Shown here: positions 24,201-37,096 of the stretch, piece by piece | Numbering within the stretch: the first letter of the stretch is position 1 | Layout: every line of letters starts with the position of its first letter | DNA from: Adineta steineri | Taxonomy: Eukaryota > Rotifera > Eurotatoria > Adinetida > Adinetidae | Assembly: GCA_905250115.1 (NCBI GenBank) | Contig: CAJNOI010000039.1 | Location: 401,488-465,487 of the forward strand | Direction: 5' to 3' | Length of the DNA: 64,000 bases | Program-made: the position numbers and the translations under genes | Notes under the pieces: model-generated | The model's database searches: none | What the model saw: only the letters and a program-made list of their open reading frames with translations | Told to the model about the DNA's origin: nothing

Positions 24201-26611
24201 CCATCTTGTCATCAAATTCGGTGGTTTCATAATGAGAAAGAAATTCTTACACAACCATGTACATTAACAAATAAAACACAAACAATATCGGAATATATCA
24301 TACCGAATGTCTATCGAATACATTCAGGAAAATATACATGTGAAGTTAAAAATTGGCTGAATACAGGTTCGGAAAATCGATATGAAGCCACAACAGAAGT
24401 ATCGACGGATGTTCGAATACAATGTAAGAATATCTCTTCATGTTGAATCAATTAAAAATCGTTTTTTTATCGTTGAATTTAGATGCTCCATTTATTTTAA
24501 ATTCAATAAAAAAATTAGCTGTGGTAGAAAATCGTGATATTACAACAGAATGTATTGTTGATGCTTATCCTAAATCTGATATAACATGGTTTGGACCATC
24601 TGGTCAACGTTTAAGTTCGTTTGCTAAAGAAATAACAGCGAATGCAACTGTTATTTCATCACAATTACATTGTAAATTTCTTATTTTGTAATTCTTACTA
24701 AATTATCTACTTATTTATTTATTTCAGTACCACCTGCTTATTCAACAGTACTTGGTTTATATCGATGTGTAGCTAAGAATCAGTATGGTCAACATGATTT
24801 TTCAATAAATTTTCAACGACCTGGTTATCCTGATCCACCAAATCAATTACAAGCAATAAATGTAACTCATGCTTCATTTATTCTTACTTGGCAATCGGGT
24901 TATAATGGTGGTTCGAATTTAACATATCATATTAGTCTGACTGGTAATCGTTCGGAAGAAAGACAAACAAATTTAAATTCAATACGATTCATTGGTGAGT
25001 ATATAAATTGATCTTGAATGTTTATTAGGTCTTTTTTTCTTCGATTTATTAGATCTCAATGAAAAATCTCGTTATTTTGTAAAAATTCGTGCACAAAATA
25101 ATCTTGGTTTTAGTGATTATTCAACAAATTTAGTTGTTTTAACAACAGAATGTTCACTTCGTTCAGATGAATTTCCTAGTATACAGCGAGCTTATTATAC
25201 TGTTGATGGTCATCGAATACGTTTTCATTTGAGTGAAATTCGTTCTCCATTGATAACTAAAGAACAATTATGTATTCAACATTATCATATATCTTCATCA
25301 AGTATAGAAACAGAAAATGAAATACCAACATGTATACCATTAAATTCACTTCAACCAATTAATAATGAACTTGAAATCGTCAGTGATCAAACAAATATAC
25401 GTTTAAAATTATGTTTAATAAATCAAACAGATGTTTGTTCAAAATCCGTAACAATTCCATTCGGTGTATCTGTATCAAAGGATTCATCAGAATTAATTTT
25501 AGTATTAGTTGGTAAAATATTTATAAAAAATCTTTTTTTTATAAATTAAACAAAATATTTTCGTTTCTAGGAGCTATATTAGGTTTATGTTTTGTTGCGG
25601 CTTTAATTGGTTTATGTATTTGTATTCAACAACGAAGACGAAAAAGCAAATCCAAACATGGTTCAACTGATACATTAAAAACGAATACAAATGGAAATCA
25701 TCTTGAAAATTATCATGCGACACCTGTTCGAGTTGTTGATACAAATTCATGTCTTTATTATCCAGCTCAATCGAGTGAAGGTATAAATAAATACTTCGAT
25801 TCCATTGATGAAACATTTTTTTTTTCTAGTTCGAACACATGGAACATTATTTTATAATCAAGAAATTCCAAATAGTATATATTCAATTCAAGGTAAGTTA
25901 AGAATAGTCATGAGTTATCTATAAGCGCATATTCAATTTTCCGATCTCTCTGATATCAGGTACAAACAAAATGGCAATAAGAACAGGTTTTGCAAGAGTA
26001 AAACGAGGCTTAAAAGTAGCCTGCTAGTATCATTATCCACTTTCTGTCAGTATGTGTGCTTGTTTGATTTTCTCACAAAACACATCAATTTTCTTATTCT
26101 TTATCACGCTCCAATGTAATAAGAATATTTTCTTACATTGCAAATTTGTTTTTTTTCTCTTTACTAATTTCTACAAAAAACAAAAAATGATTTCATTGTG
26201 AATTCTATAAAAAATTGTTTCTTTTTATGTATATGTATAGAAAAGAAAAATTCAATGTGTTTTGATTCCGGTATGCCATCAACAACTTCAGATAATTCGG
26301 ATTCAGCTTGTTCACAAGTATTTTCATCTTCGGATATTGATGGACAAATAATAAATGGATTTTATGATCATCGTTCCGATGGAGAACATCTTGTTAATGG
26401 AAGATTATCATCAAAGAAAATTCTTTTACCTGATATTCAACAGTTATTTTTAGCAAAATTTAATGGTTCAACTGATATACCACCTTATACAACTGGAAGT
26501 GGAGGTGAACGTCGTTCAACTTTACGTATATCATCCGAAGAAGAAAGCGGGTTTTCAACTCCAACTAAATCTCATCATGGAAAAAAACTTGTTTATGAAG
26601 TTGTTGTGTGA
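21283..26611 (+). CDS. nephrin/Neph-type Ig and fibronectin III transmembrane receptor
   Basis: Twelve exons: 21283-21697, 23117-23258, 23323-23492, 23607-23762, 23936-24055, 24118-24423, 24483-24671, 24728-24994, 25053-25511, 25571-25780, 25830-25892, 26241-26611; 955 residues. A hydrophobic signal peptide (MYFLLFIFFNIQLRLIQ) is followed by about five Ig domains with the usual Cys...Trp...Cys spacing (WYKDD...GLYKC; VPPSRLRINP...FEWYKND; IEWLKND; IRWFHNE...GKYTC; ITWFGPS...GLYRC), then one FN3 domain (PDPPNQLQAI...FILTWQSG...RYFVKIRAQN), a membrane helix (LILVLVGAILGLCFVAALIG) and a Ser/Thr-rich tail. The VPP/KP/YKP/YAP linkers between Ig domains and the single FN3 resemble nephrin, SNS and Hibris, with fewer Ig modules; Neph/Kirrel proteins lack FN3. 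Likely a cell-adhesion receptor. The C-terminus KLVYEVVV could bind a PDZ domain of class II (inference). Domain boundaries coincide with phase-1 introns, as is usual for Ig genes. The 1.4-kb intron 1 holds nothing identifiable. Confidence 0.88.
25960..26027 (+). CDS. candidate alternative terminal exon of the Ig receptor
   Basis: Between exons 11 and 12, a strong acceptor (CCGATCTCTCTGATATCAG ending 25959) is followed by an in-phase exon that would join the phase-1 donor of exon 11 and read GTNKMAIRTGFARVKRGLKVAC before TAG at 26025-26027. This would replace the 124-codon Ser-rich tail and its PDZ-like end by about 22 basic residues. The phase match and acceptor are seen; use in transcripts is inference. 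Confidence 0.35.
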
Positions 26612-27715
26612 ATTGTTTTCTCATATATATACATATATACATTGTATCTCATTCATATATTCTTCATTTGTTTGTATGTCTGTGTGTGTTCTTTCCATAA
26701 AAGCTGACCCTACAAAGTTTCCTTTGTTTCTGTTTTCTTTTTTTATATAAAATAATAAATGAGAATTTTCTTTTTCAATCAATACATAATCGAATTTTCG
26801 TTCTTTATTTCTACTGAATTCGAAATACATTTTGAAGGGTCATACAGTACCTTAACTATTCATAACATTACAGGTTTTTGTAGAGGTTGATAAGGGGAAC
26901 TACAAATTTCGGTCGAATGTAAATCGATATTGATAAGTACCATTCCTTGTGTATATGTCTGTTTTCTTGTTACTCACTGTATGTATATATATGTATGTAT
27001 TTATTCTATTACTGTAAAGAAAGATATCTGGTATGTCTGTGAAACTAATATTATTTATAATTATAAGAAGATCAATTTTTTTCTCAGCAATATTTCATAC
27101 GATCTTGAACTTTCGTACACAGTATAATTATGCTTTAGGCGACTTCAATACAAAAACCAGACAATGGGATATTTACAATAATAATGAATATATTGTAGAG
27201 AGACAATGGACTTCAATTTATAAATTCTATTATTTTAATGTGAACAGTAGTATACAAGTAATTATGTATCTTTTGTAAACTTATGATAAAATCTTTGAAT
27301 TTATATGTGCATCCTCGATTCATTGAATCGTAATTAATTAATAAAATATCGTTTATCGAGTTAATAAATAACTCATTATATATGGCTTCTGCTATTTAGT
27401 TATATACATAAATGAAAATGATGTTTAATTATGATAGGTTTCTTTTTATTTAAATAAATAATCAAATTTGTACATTATTTATTATCTAAACAGAGCAAAA
27501 CGTGTTTCTATTTTTTCTTTAAATAGGTTTTTTTTTCTTCATACAAAAGTGAAAAAAGTGCAAAAAGGATCAACATAAAAAATTTATAATTTGTTTCTCT
27601 TAGCTACGTAGAAATGCATGCATACATATATGTGACACCACTTGAAGATGGGGTGTACGAGACATTGTCAACATCTTAAACAATCGTTTTTCTTTTTTTC
27701 TCGTTACTTTTACAG
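26612..27715. other. intergenic region with 3' UTR
   Basis: AT-rich spacer. AAAATAATAAATGAG near 26749 may polyadenylate the Ig-receptor transcript. The open frames at 26930-27278 lack domains or splice support. It ends with a strong pyrimidine tract and acceptor (TCGTTACTTTTACAG, ending 27715) 54 bases before the next start codon. Confidence 0.45.
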
Positions 27716-27769
27716 GGTTGAAACATTACACAAACATATTTATATATATATACACGAATATTCAATCTC

Positions 27770-29379
27770 ATGAGCGCAATAACATCAGACAGGTTTCAAA
27801 CATTTTATAGTTTGTCATATTTTATTAATGATGATTTTTATTAGAAATCTTACTAAACTTGTTCCTCATCCAATTTTGGATGATTCATCAAAGATGATGC
27901 GACTTATTGGTAAATTTATACGAGAAATTATAATATAGAATAAATAATTAGTCGATTTTCTATTTCTTCTTCTTTAGCTAATCCAGTTTATGATAGATTA
28001 ACACTATCACGCGCAGCTAATGTTCGCAGATATACACCTACCAATCATAATCAACAAGCGTCACAAATGCAGAGAGCAAAGGAGATAGCTGAGCTTTCAT
28101 CATTTAAATCTCATGATGTCGATGACATCACAACAATGGTATATTTCTATAGAAGAAAAAAAAAGAGCTACCAGGAAGTGACTCATACAGAAAAAAAAGA
28201 ATCAAAGAAAATATTGTTAATGTTTTAATGTATTACCTTCGGTTTATTTTTTTCTCTTAGCGTCTATTACATCCAACAGAACCAGGTGGCAATCGATCAC
28301 GATCAAAATCAATACCTTCAATTGAATTTCTATTATCGAAGGATCTTCCACCAGCACCAGTACCTAATCAAAAACCATCAAGAAGTACTACACCAGCTTC
28401 TCGTTCGCGTGTTTCTACTGCTCGTTCTCGTGCGTCTACTACTCGTTCTACTATTGTTCGTCCTCGAGCTAAATCTGCTCGTTTATCTTTACAATCTGTT
28501 CAAGCTGAATTAGTTGCAAATACTGCAAAAATTCGTAAACCAATACCACCTGGTACAACTCGTTTTGTGAATAGTCGTCATGGTTTTGAAGTTCAATATT
28601 ATGCATCACGTAATTGGTTATCTACTGATGTCTATACAAAAGAAACTTGTCCAGAACATGAAAAAACTTTTCGAGATATGCTTGAACAAAAACGTTTATT
28701 TGAACAATATTCACGTAATATATATTCATCAGAATATTATGCGAATCGATTAAGTGAATTATTACAATCATATAAACAAGGTCTTCTATCACATGCTGAA
28801 TGGGCTGAACAAAGTTATCAAATACATATGTTGAAAATTTTATATGCTCAAGCATTAAAACGTGAACAACGTGAAAAAATTAATCGTAATACTGATAACG
28901 ATAGTGAATCTCAAGTTCCAGTACAAAATCCATCGAATGAATCGAAAGAAATCAAAACTGAAGAAAGCACTGAACAACATTTAAATCGATTGAATACACC
29001 TTTTAGTCATAATTTAACTGATGAAGGATCTTTTTTATCGACTAATTCACTTGCAATTCCAGTATCATATGCAACAGATGAAGCTAATACACCTTTACCA
29101 CATAGAGTTCGTGTATTGTCAATGTCAACAAATGATGATGTTGAATTACAACGACTAACAATGAGTCATCGTGATATTTCACCAAAACCTAAAAGACCTG
29201 TACAATCAGCAGCGATGAAATCAAAAGCATTATCTCTATTAGATGGACAACGATGGTCATTACATGCAATGGTTAAACGAGTTGTTGGACTTTCTGATCA
29301 ATTACCATCATCAGCGATGCTTACTGATGGAAAACAAACACCGATGATAAATATAAATACTGATTCTGATATTAAATAA
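27770..29379 (+). CDS. unknown Arg/Ser-rich protein with helical C-terminal half
   Basis: Four exons: 27770-27792, 27845-27909, 27978-28138, 28261-29379; 455 residues, phases closed. The N-terminus (MSAITSDRNLTKLVPHPIL) leads to NPVYDRLTLSRAANVRRY, then a disordered block with repeated SRSR, STARSRASTTRST and PRAKSARL segments of alternating Ser/Thr/Arg. From about residue 180 there is a more ordered, charged helical region (TFRDMLEQKRLFEQYSRNIY, SSEYYANRLSELLQSYKQGL) followed by a Glu/Thr-rich tail ending TDSDIK. I do not recognise the family. The basic, Ser-rich N-terminus would suit a microtubule- or RNA-associated protein, but nothing proves this. The transcript probably begins at the acceptor ending 27715. 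Confidence 0.7.
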
Positions 29380-29973
29380 AATGTATTATTATGAATTTAT
29401 CTAGTGAATAAATAACGATATGAATTCATCGTGTAGATTTTTTTCGTAGACGAAATATGAAAATGCAAGAAATGATCAATATTTCTTTTCTTGCTAAGAA
29501 TATTTGACATGAAGAAAAAAAATATTTTTCTTCGTCCTATATGATTTTAATAATCAAAAGATTATTAAAGAAAATTTCATGTATTTTTTTTAAAATTTTT
29601 TAAATAAATGAATTATGATTATATTTTTCTTTTTCATTATTATATGTTTTCTTTTAAATTATCAAGAAAATAAAAATGTTCTATTTGTCAATTTTATATC
29701 TATATATGAAGCAAAAGAAAAGTGTTAAGTTCTATAAATAATGTACACAAACGTTAACTTTTGAGTTTATAGAATTCTCTTTTTCTTCTTCTTCTTTTTC
29801 ATAACATAACTGGCGTCATTGAATACACGGGTGGCTTGTTTTTTTTTCTGAATTTACTTGCTCATTCTGATGGTTGCCGCGTTGACGAGATTTGTTATTA
29901 TTATTTTTGAAAAAGAACATTCTTTGCTAGTTGCACTTGGATTTATTCCTGTTCTGCATTAAAGAGAATACCT
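29380..29973. other. intergenic region
   Basis: AT-rich spacer with 3' UTR of the upstream gene (AATAAA at 29407-29412 and again near 29603). A CT tract TTTTTCTTCTTCTTCTTTTTC lies near 29779-29800. TTCTGCATTAAAG just before the next start codon could act as a splice acceptor. Confidence 0.4.
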
Positions 29974-30867
29974 ATGAAACTATGGTGGTATTCATCAGCT
30001 AATATTCTTTATGCATTTGGTTCATTAGGTTATCTTACTGTTAATATTGTCAATCTTATCGATAGAGATACTGTTAATTCAACTGCTACCTATGTTATTT
30101 TAATTCTTCTAGCTATACTTTTTGTTATTGATGCTTTATTATATACAGCCGATTGGATTGAACAACGTGCAACAAAAAAGCGTCGAGAATTAATTGGTTG
30201 TATACTTAATGTTGTTGGAAGTCTATTATATTTAATCGGAGCAACAGTTTTTAAAAACAATACAACAACAACGACAACGACATCAACAAGTGATTTTTCT
30301 AGTGTAACTGATATACCAGCATTTGTATTCAATATACTTGGTATGTTAGCATTTCTTGCTGAATCAATTCTATCATTTTTTATGCCACGAGTTTCAAAGA
30401 AACCATCAAAATGTTCAATAGAATTTTTCGCACATTTACTTAATCTATTGGGTAATTTAACATATTTAACTGCACATATTGTACAACCAATTATATCATT
30501 TATTGCAAGTTTTACAACCAGTTCTTTAAATCAACTTACTGATTTTATTTTTATTATTATTCGTCCAATTCAAATTGGTGGTGATATTATTTATACTATT
30601 GATGCTATTCTCTATATTATTGTTTGGATTAAAGCAAATGAACAATTTAGAAAAGTCGGTGTAGCATGGGGTAATGCAGTAATTAATAAAATTGGTATAA
30701 AACCACCAAATATAAATATACCAACAGTTAACATGTTACCAGAATCGTTACTTACAAATACAAATTTTGATTTAAAAAATCAAGCGATAAAAACCATTTC
30801 CAAGAAAATACCAATACCGACAGTTGCGGATGAAGAAAATTCATCGGATATGGATATAAAAACGTGA
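29974..30867 (+). CDS. multipass membrane protein with internal repeats, unknown family
   Basis: Intronless open frame of 297 residues, unlike most neighbours. About six hydrophobic segments are visible: around residues 5-30 (NILYAFGSLGYLTVNIVNLI), 38-63, 72-92 (ILNVVGSLLYLIGATVF), 110-137 (FNILGMLAFLAESILSFFM), 146-175 (LLNLLGNLTYLTAHIV) and 190-215 (IQIGGDIIYTIDAILYIIVW). Four of them share the pattern N(I/V/L)xGxLxYL, suggesting duplication of a two-helix unit. There is no signal peptide; the C-terminal tail is soluble with Lys and Asn. A Thr/Ser run (TTTTTTTSTS) sits in the loop after helix 3. I know no family with this pattern and give no function. The codon usage resembles adjacent genes, so it looks like a resident gene. 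Confidence 0.75.
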   Translation: MKLWWYSSANILYAFGSLGYLTVNIVNLIDRDTVNSTATYVILILLAILFVIDALLYTADWIEQRATKKRRELIGCILNVVGSLLYLIGATVFKNNTTTTTTTSTSDFSSVTDIPAFVFNILGMLAFLAESILSFFMPRVSKKPSKCSIEFFAHLLNLLGNLTYLTAHIVQPIISFIASFTTSSLNQLTDFIFIIIRPIQIGGDIIYTIDAILYIIVWIKANEQFRKVGVAWGNAVINKIGIKPPNINIPTVNMLPESLLTNTNFDLKNQAIKTISKKIPIPTVADEENSSDMDIKT

Positions 30868-33653
30868 AATTTTTTTACCGGTGGAAGAAAAAAACATTAA
30901 TCTAAATGTCTTCGTCAGTATCTATTTTGATGTAATATAAAGAAAAAGCAAAAAAATAATATTAAGACAGAACAGGAAAAAAAGTAATAAGACTTTTATG
31001 ACAGAAGCAAAAGTTCGCAGATCAGAACACTTTATTCAATGTACAAAATATTTATTAATAACTTATATTCTAAGAATTTCTTTTGATATTAATATTTTAC
31101 CGGATATTGATATCATTATAATATAAACATAGTCGGATAAATCTAGATTTTTTTCTGTCGTCAATCATCTAGATAATAAACAATATACAGAATAAATAAA
31201 CTATGTTTCTTTTCTATTATTTTGATAATATATAACATATTATATTAGTTTTTTTATTTACAAAAATATAAAATCGCGAGTATTAGGTATTTTTATTTGA
31301 TCATGAAACAAGTTACTCAACAAATAGTATACATACTTTTGTCCTTCCTGTAATCCTATCGATTGGTATCTGATACAACTAAGATAATATTCCTAATCCC
31401 ATTTTTATATTCTCAATTTTTTCTATTAATATTAATAAATATTGAATTTATTTCTATTAGTATTTGAATAATACTATCGCATCGATTTCTACAATGTCAA
31501 ATACAACTATTCAGAAGTTTATCTGACCATTCATCACCTTGCACTTTCTCTATCTTGTAATCTATATAACCAAATAAAAACATCGATTTAATACTATTAT
31601 ACAATATACAAGATAGATATTCTTACATCATATGTTTGTATTTCAAAAAATACGAAATATAGTCTTGAATCGAAGAAAAACAAAACTTTCGAGTCATATA
31701 GCTAATAAATTTTGTTTTGTATAATTAAGTAATAATACTATCATTGAACGAAGTATTATTTAAGTAACTTATCTGCTCATTCTTATGTATATACATATAC
31801 ATCGACTCATTTTGCCTTCTATACCGTAATATACATAAACACATGATCCGCTTTCTCTCTCTCTATGTATATGTAATTGTATGTATATGTCTTTAGAGTA
31901 ACTAAACGTACATATATATACATACGCTTTCTTTATAGTCAAGTACAATCATTATCGATCATCATTTTTTTCTACTCCATTTACCTTTATATTACGAAAA
32001 AAAAATGAGTTACAAATAGTTTGACATTATTCGTTTATATAAACCTGTAAACAGACATATGATTTAAATATATATATATACTTATATACATGTATATTTT
32101 TCTCGCTTGCTTGCTTATTAATCGATCACAAGCGTACAACAGATGTATGTTGTCTTATATTTATAGATTGTATGATCTAATGATAAAATGATAGAAAATA
32201 TTAATAAAAAACCTCGAAAGCATCTGTTTATTGACTTTTAAATGTTTTCATTTATAATATCTTGATGTAATTATGTACATCTAGATTTTAAATACAAGTT
32301 AAGAACACTTATCTGTTGTTATCGAAGAAAAAATATAGTTAGATATCTATTTTACCTTGAAGAATTACTTTTTGCTTGTAAATAACAAAGAGAACTTTGT
32401 TTGAATTATTGACGATAACTAGAATCTATTGTCTCGTAAGTTTATATTACAGCTGTTGACGCTTACTGTTTCTATCTGAAGAGTGTGACATTTGTAATGT
32501 ATTCGTTGACAAATTCTGATTGTTTGCCACACTAGTATAACTAACAACACATAGAAGAAACAGATTAGCTTTGTTATCACTTTGTCTATATGTGCAGTTT
32601 TTTTCTACGACATATCCACGGTAAAACGTTGATGTATAGACACTCATTGTCCATATTGATGGACTTTTATATCTGTTGATTTTATTTTAGGACTTCGTTG
32701 TTTTCTTCGAAATATTTACTTATCATACGGATAAATAGAGAATAGATTAAGATCTAGACGCGTTTTACTAACTACTATTACCGATGATGATGATGATGTG
32801 ACACGCTTTGCTGTCATCTGTCTTTAGATTGCATATACGTTAATTGTCAATAAGAAGTAGACAAGAATTTTCTTCATTTATGCGTGTGCATGTATTTAAT
32901 GTATATTAGAACAACAAAAGGAACAGAAAAAAGGTTCGGATTTCGTCATTGATTTGTGCTCATTGATAATAGAATAGGATTTAGATGTCAAAAAATCAAC
33001 AATGTAATGAGAGATCTTGCTTATTTATCATTCTTGGCGCGCGCGTAGGACAAAAAAAATAGACAAAAATCATAACACCTTGAGAATTGCCCGTGAAATA
33101 ATTATGGAGATTTTGATCGGTGAATCGATTTGTCGTACTTGTGCTGCGGTCGAAAGCAAATAAATATTATTTCTTTTTATGTATTCTTTCAAGTGCAAAA
33201 AATACAATTTTGTCTATCAAATTATGTAGTTACATATGTGTTATCCATTGTTTTTTATTGTTTATCCTACATTGTTAATGTTATGTTTATATATGATAAT
33301 TATTTTCTTTTGTATGATTCACAACAGGATCTATTCTCTCTTTGTTCACAATATCGGATTTTTTTTGTTCTTTCTTTATTTTTCGTGTATAGTCTATTAA
33401 GTTTCGCTTGCATTTCTCTTTCTCGGGGTTTTTTTTTTCTATAGTCAAACAAAACCATACACGTACATAAATAGACATATGAAAAGGCACTTATTGGAGA
33501 TGTTTTGCTAGGAAGGTTTGAGAGAAGAAAAAAGGAGTATATGTAAGAACAGAAAATATCTCCATCTTTTTGCTCTTGACTTCTTTTTGATAATGTTGCA
33601 TGATATTGACTATATACACAAATGAGTTATGTACCATATTAGTGTACATAGCG

Positions 33654-33706
<53 letters not shown>

Positions 33707-34041
33707 TGTATATATATATATATATCTATCCTTCTTCATATCTAGATGAGTCTATACTTCTGATCGTTTTTTTTTTCATTTTACGGTCTAATTGCAAAAA
33801 AATGACAGCAAGTTAATAAATCAAGTTAAGAGTCATAGTCTTGATTTGTTAATTAAATTTATTTATGTGTTATGTCAGAGTAAGTTGTATTAATTGGAAA
33901 AAAGAAGACTTACATATATAAAAAAATATTTATCATATTAAATAATTTCTTCAAGAACAAAATCTTAAGTTTTTTTACTTAAGATCTCGTATTCATTTAT
34001 ATTATCAAGATTATAACAAACAGATAAAATTATTATTATAG
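30868..34041. other. long intergenic region
   Basis: About 3.2 kb, strongly AT-rich, with no supported exon. It holds TATATA and ATAC-rich stretches (31790-31930, 32070-32100), a GATGATGATGATG run near 32784-32797 and a long AG microsatellite at 33657-33704. Open frames at 32447-32647 and 33130-33444 have no domain. It ends in the acceptor TTATTATTATAG (34041) before colmedin. Confidence 0.45.
33657..33725 (+). repeat. (AG)n microsatellite followed by (TA)n
   Basis: About 24 uninterrupted AG units at 33657-33704 followed by GTGTGTATATATATATATATAT to about 33725. Length variation between haplotypes is expected. The minus-strand open frame with a serine/leucine run across it is an artefact of the repeat. 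Confidence 0.95.
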
Positions 34042-34055
34042 ATTAAACTAACAAT

Positions 34056-36125
34056 ATGACAACAGAGAAATCAATGCAGACCATACGTTATGATACATCA
34101 TCACGTCTTCATATTATTGTCTTATATTTACTTATTGCTAGTTTAACTATAGCATGGGGAATTTATTTTGTTCATTTTTCACATAATATGCAAACACATA
34201 TGGAAACAAGTTTTACAGAATTAAATATTATGAAAGAAAGATTAGAAACACTTGAATCGACACAAATAACAATCTCGGCGAATGGTAATGGTTATGATAT
34301 ATTACGACGTCAATCAAGACATGCACGCATCAAAACAAAAGCAGTTAATAATAAGCAACAAAAACAAAAACAAGACCAGCAACAACAACAACAACAACAA
34401 CAACTTTCAGATATTCTTTCTGGCTCAATTCACTTTAAAGTACCCGTAAGACGATATGATTTATTCAAAAATGAATAAAATCTTTGAATTAATTATAGCC
34501 CTTGGCAATGACAACATTTTGTGTCAAATCCGTCGATCATTGCAAAAAATTAATTACTGAAAATGAAGGTAAATTATTCAAAAATAATCGTTTTTATGTA
34601 TTTATCTAATTCTTTTTAAGAACTACGCGGTCCTAAAGGTGATCGTGGAGAACGTGGTTATAATGGCTTGCCTGGTATGCCTGGTATTGTTGGACCACCA
34701 GGACCACAAGGTAAAATAATTATAACAATGAATAGATATATTATCATTTATCTATATTATAGGGCCAATTGGTCCTTTAGGCTATACAGGAGCAACAGGT
34801 CTTCAAGGACCTAAAGGTGATCCAGGCCAATCGATTCGAGGTGAACAAGGTAGACTCGACAAGGATTAATACGACAAAAGATATTTATGCATTATTTTTT
34901 TTCTAAGGTCATCAAGGTCTTATGGGACCCCCTGGATTTCCAGGCCCACGTGGTGAAATGGGTGCACGTGGTGCACCGGTAAATTTAAATTAATTGATCT
35001 TTCATTCTATATAGATCTAATCTGATTAGGGTGTCTGTACATGTCCTCGACCATCATATCCATTTCAATCACAACCATCTTATGCAGTAACCGTTCCACC
35101 AAGTTCAGATCAAAAGCCAGGTTTGTATTCATTTATCAAAACATCTTAGCGATATGCATACATTTTTTTGAAATTTTCAGATTCTTCTCGACGTGACGGT
35201 AAGTTATTGTAAGGAAAAAAAAGACAAATTTAAAATTTTTTTGAAATTTTCTTATCGGACAAAATCAAATAGCTGTTCTCAGTCGTGCACAACGTACGTA
35301 ATCTATAATCAATTTTTATATAACAAAATCGAATAAAAATTATTTTCTTTAGGATGTGTATTTTCATTTATTGGTACACCTGTTCTTCTCAAACAAGATA
35401 ACACTACATTTGGTGCTTGGTTTAAAGATCCCATGCCTAAAACTGCAAATGGTGCTCAAAAAGTTTATGTAACACGACATGCTACGGGTACACATTTATA
35501 TGAATTTAACACTGAGGCTGATCTTATGAATGATATACCAAATCGTATCATAACATTACCATATCCATATTCAGGTGTTAATCATGTTGTTTATCAAGGA
35601 AGTTTCATCTATAATGTTTTAAATAAAAATACAATTATACGTATTGATCTTATATCTGAAACAGAAGCACAACATGTTGAAATTGCAGCTAGTCGTGAAC
35701 CATTATACAATACACCACAATCAGGTTGGTATGATTTTTCAATTGATGAAAATGGTCTTTGGTTATTATATCGTGAACAACAAACACGAAATTTTATAGC
35801 AGCTAAAATCAATCCAGATACATTAGATACACAAAAAATGTGGATTTTACCATATAATCCATCAAGTTTAAGTCAAGGTTTTATTGCCTATGGAGTTTTT
35901 TATGGTGTACAACATTATAATAAACAACAATCATATATTGATACTGTTTATGATATTTATTCAAATTTAGCATTTACAACAATGAAAATACAATTTGCTG
36001 TACCATTTCAATATTTAGTACAATTAACTTATAATCCATATGAAGGAAAAATATTTGCTTGGGATAATAAACATTTATTATATTATGTTTATAATGTTCA
36101 ACGTGACAGAACATTTAAATGTTAA
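34056..36125 (+). CDS. colmedin: type II transmembrane collagen-olfactomedin protein (gliomedin/UNC-122-like)
   Basis: Nine exons: 34056-34445, 34499-34568, 34621-34710, 34763-34849, 34908-34978, 35030-35120, 35181-35198, 35273-35293, 35353-36125; 536 residues. A short cytoplasmic N-terminus precedes a single membrane helix ([20 protein letters not shown], residues about 20-42), then a coiled-coil-like stretch, a basic RRQSRHAR site that could be cleaved by a furin-type protease, and a Gln run. Exons 3-5 encode Gly-X-Y collagen repeats ([19 protein letters not shown] and others, about 28 triplets with breaks at exon junctions). After a Pro/Ser linker with two microexons of 18 and 21 bases, the last exon encodes an olfactomedin domain ([12 protein letters not shown]..., [28 protein letters not shown], ending in DRTFKC), with the two terminal cysteines that usually pair. 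This architecture is that of gliomedin and worm UNC-122/COF-2. A synaptic, glial or matrix role is inferred. Confidence 0.93.
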
Positions 36126-37096
36126 AGACAATGATTAACATCAATGTCCGGTGATGATGATGACGATGACAAAGAACAGTGTTTACAGTTTAATTTCTTT
36201 TTCGTTTTTGTTCGTATCTCATTTTGTTCTCAGGTGTATGCTTATCTATATATTTGATTATTATTTTACATAAGCCTTTTTATCCTTTGTCTTTGTCTTG
36301 TGCTAAATATAAATAAAAGAAATTTCAGTTTTGTCTAGGGTATATATTATTTTTAGTTTCTTTTTTTGATTATCGCGCGGTCGTCACGGATGAGAACAAG
36401 GATAATGTAAATATGAACTTGAAAAAACCATAGAAGAACCTTCAATCGGAAAGTATGAGTAACGATGATATATTATAACCGATCGTGACCTTTTTCTAAA
36501 GGCTTTTTCTTTTCGACGACAATAAATATTTGGTCAATTGACAACTATTGTTCATATTAAACGATGCAGATATATATATATAAATAATCTGAAAAACTAA
36601 TATTCATTATAGGGACATTAATAAGACAATTAACATTACAGTAGAGATATTCAATTGTACAAAAATAAGAGTCATTTTTCTCAAGAACAATTACCCCTTA
36701 AATTGAACTTGTATATATATTGTCGCGCCTTCACCCCGTTTTTTCTTGATATCAATGTGTAACGAATCACTGAACCAAATCAATTCCTTTTTTCTTTTAT
36801 TCATTCTAGGTGCGCATTTTTATTCCTTGTCAGTTATTATACATTACATTCAAATAACAATACTAACGATTAGAGAAACATATATTTAACTTATTAATCC
36901 TTTGATTAATCAAAGGATTTGTCATTCATTTACTTGTAATTACAATTGAAAACAAGAATTCTACAGATATACTACCGTTTGATCTTAATACATACAGGTT
37001 TAAGTAACAACTACGATACAAAAGTTATATCTTGTCTATTGTATAAACGATCTATTATTTCTATAATTTTTTAAAATATTAAAAAAATAAATCAAT
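36126..37096. other. intergenic region
   Basis: AT-rich spacer; AAATATAAATAAAAG near 36306-36320 is a likely polyadenylation region for colmedin. An imperfect palindrome TTAATCCTTTGATTAATCAAAGGATT lies near 36894-36918 (perfect arms AATCCTTTGATT/AATCAAAGGATT). No exon is supported. Confidence 0.5.

Noticed and set aside
33491..33739. Minus-strand open frame with a long Ser/Leu run
   Set aside because: Translation of the (AG)n microsatellite.
36894..36918. Palindrome AATCCTTTGATTAATCAAAGGATT as a regulatory operator
   Set aside because: In AT-rich DNA an isolated 12-bp palindrome is weak evidence, and no neighbouring element supports it.
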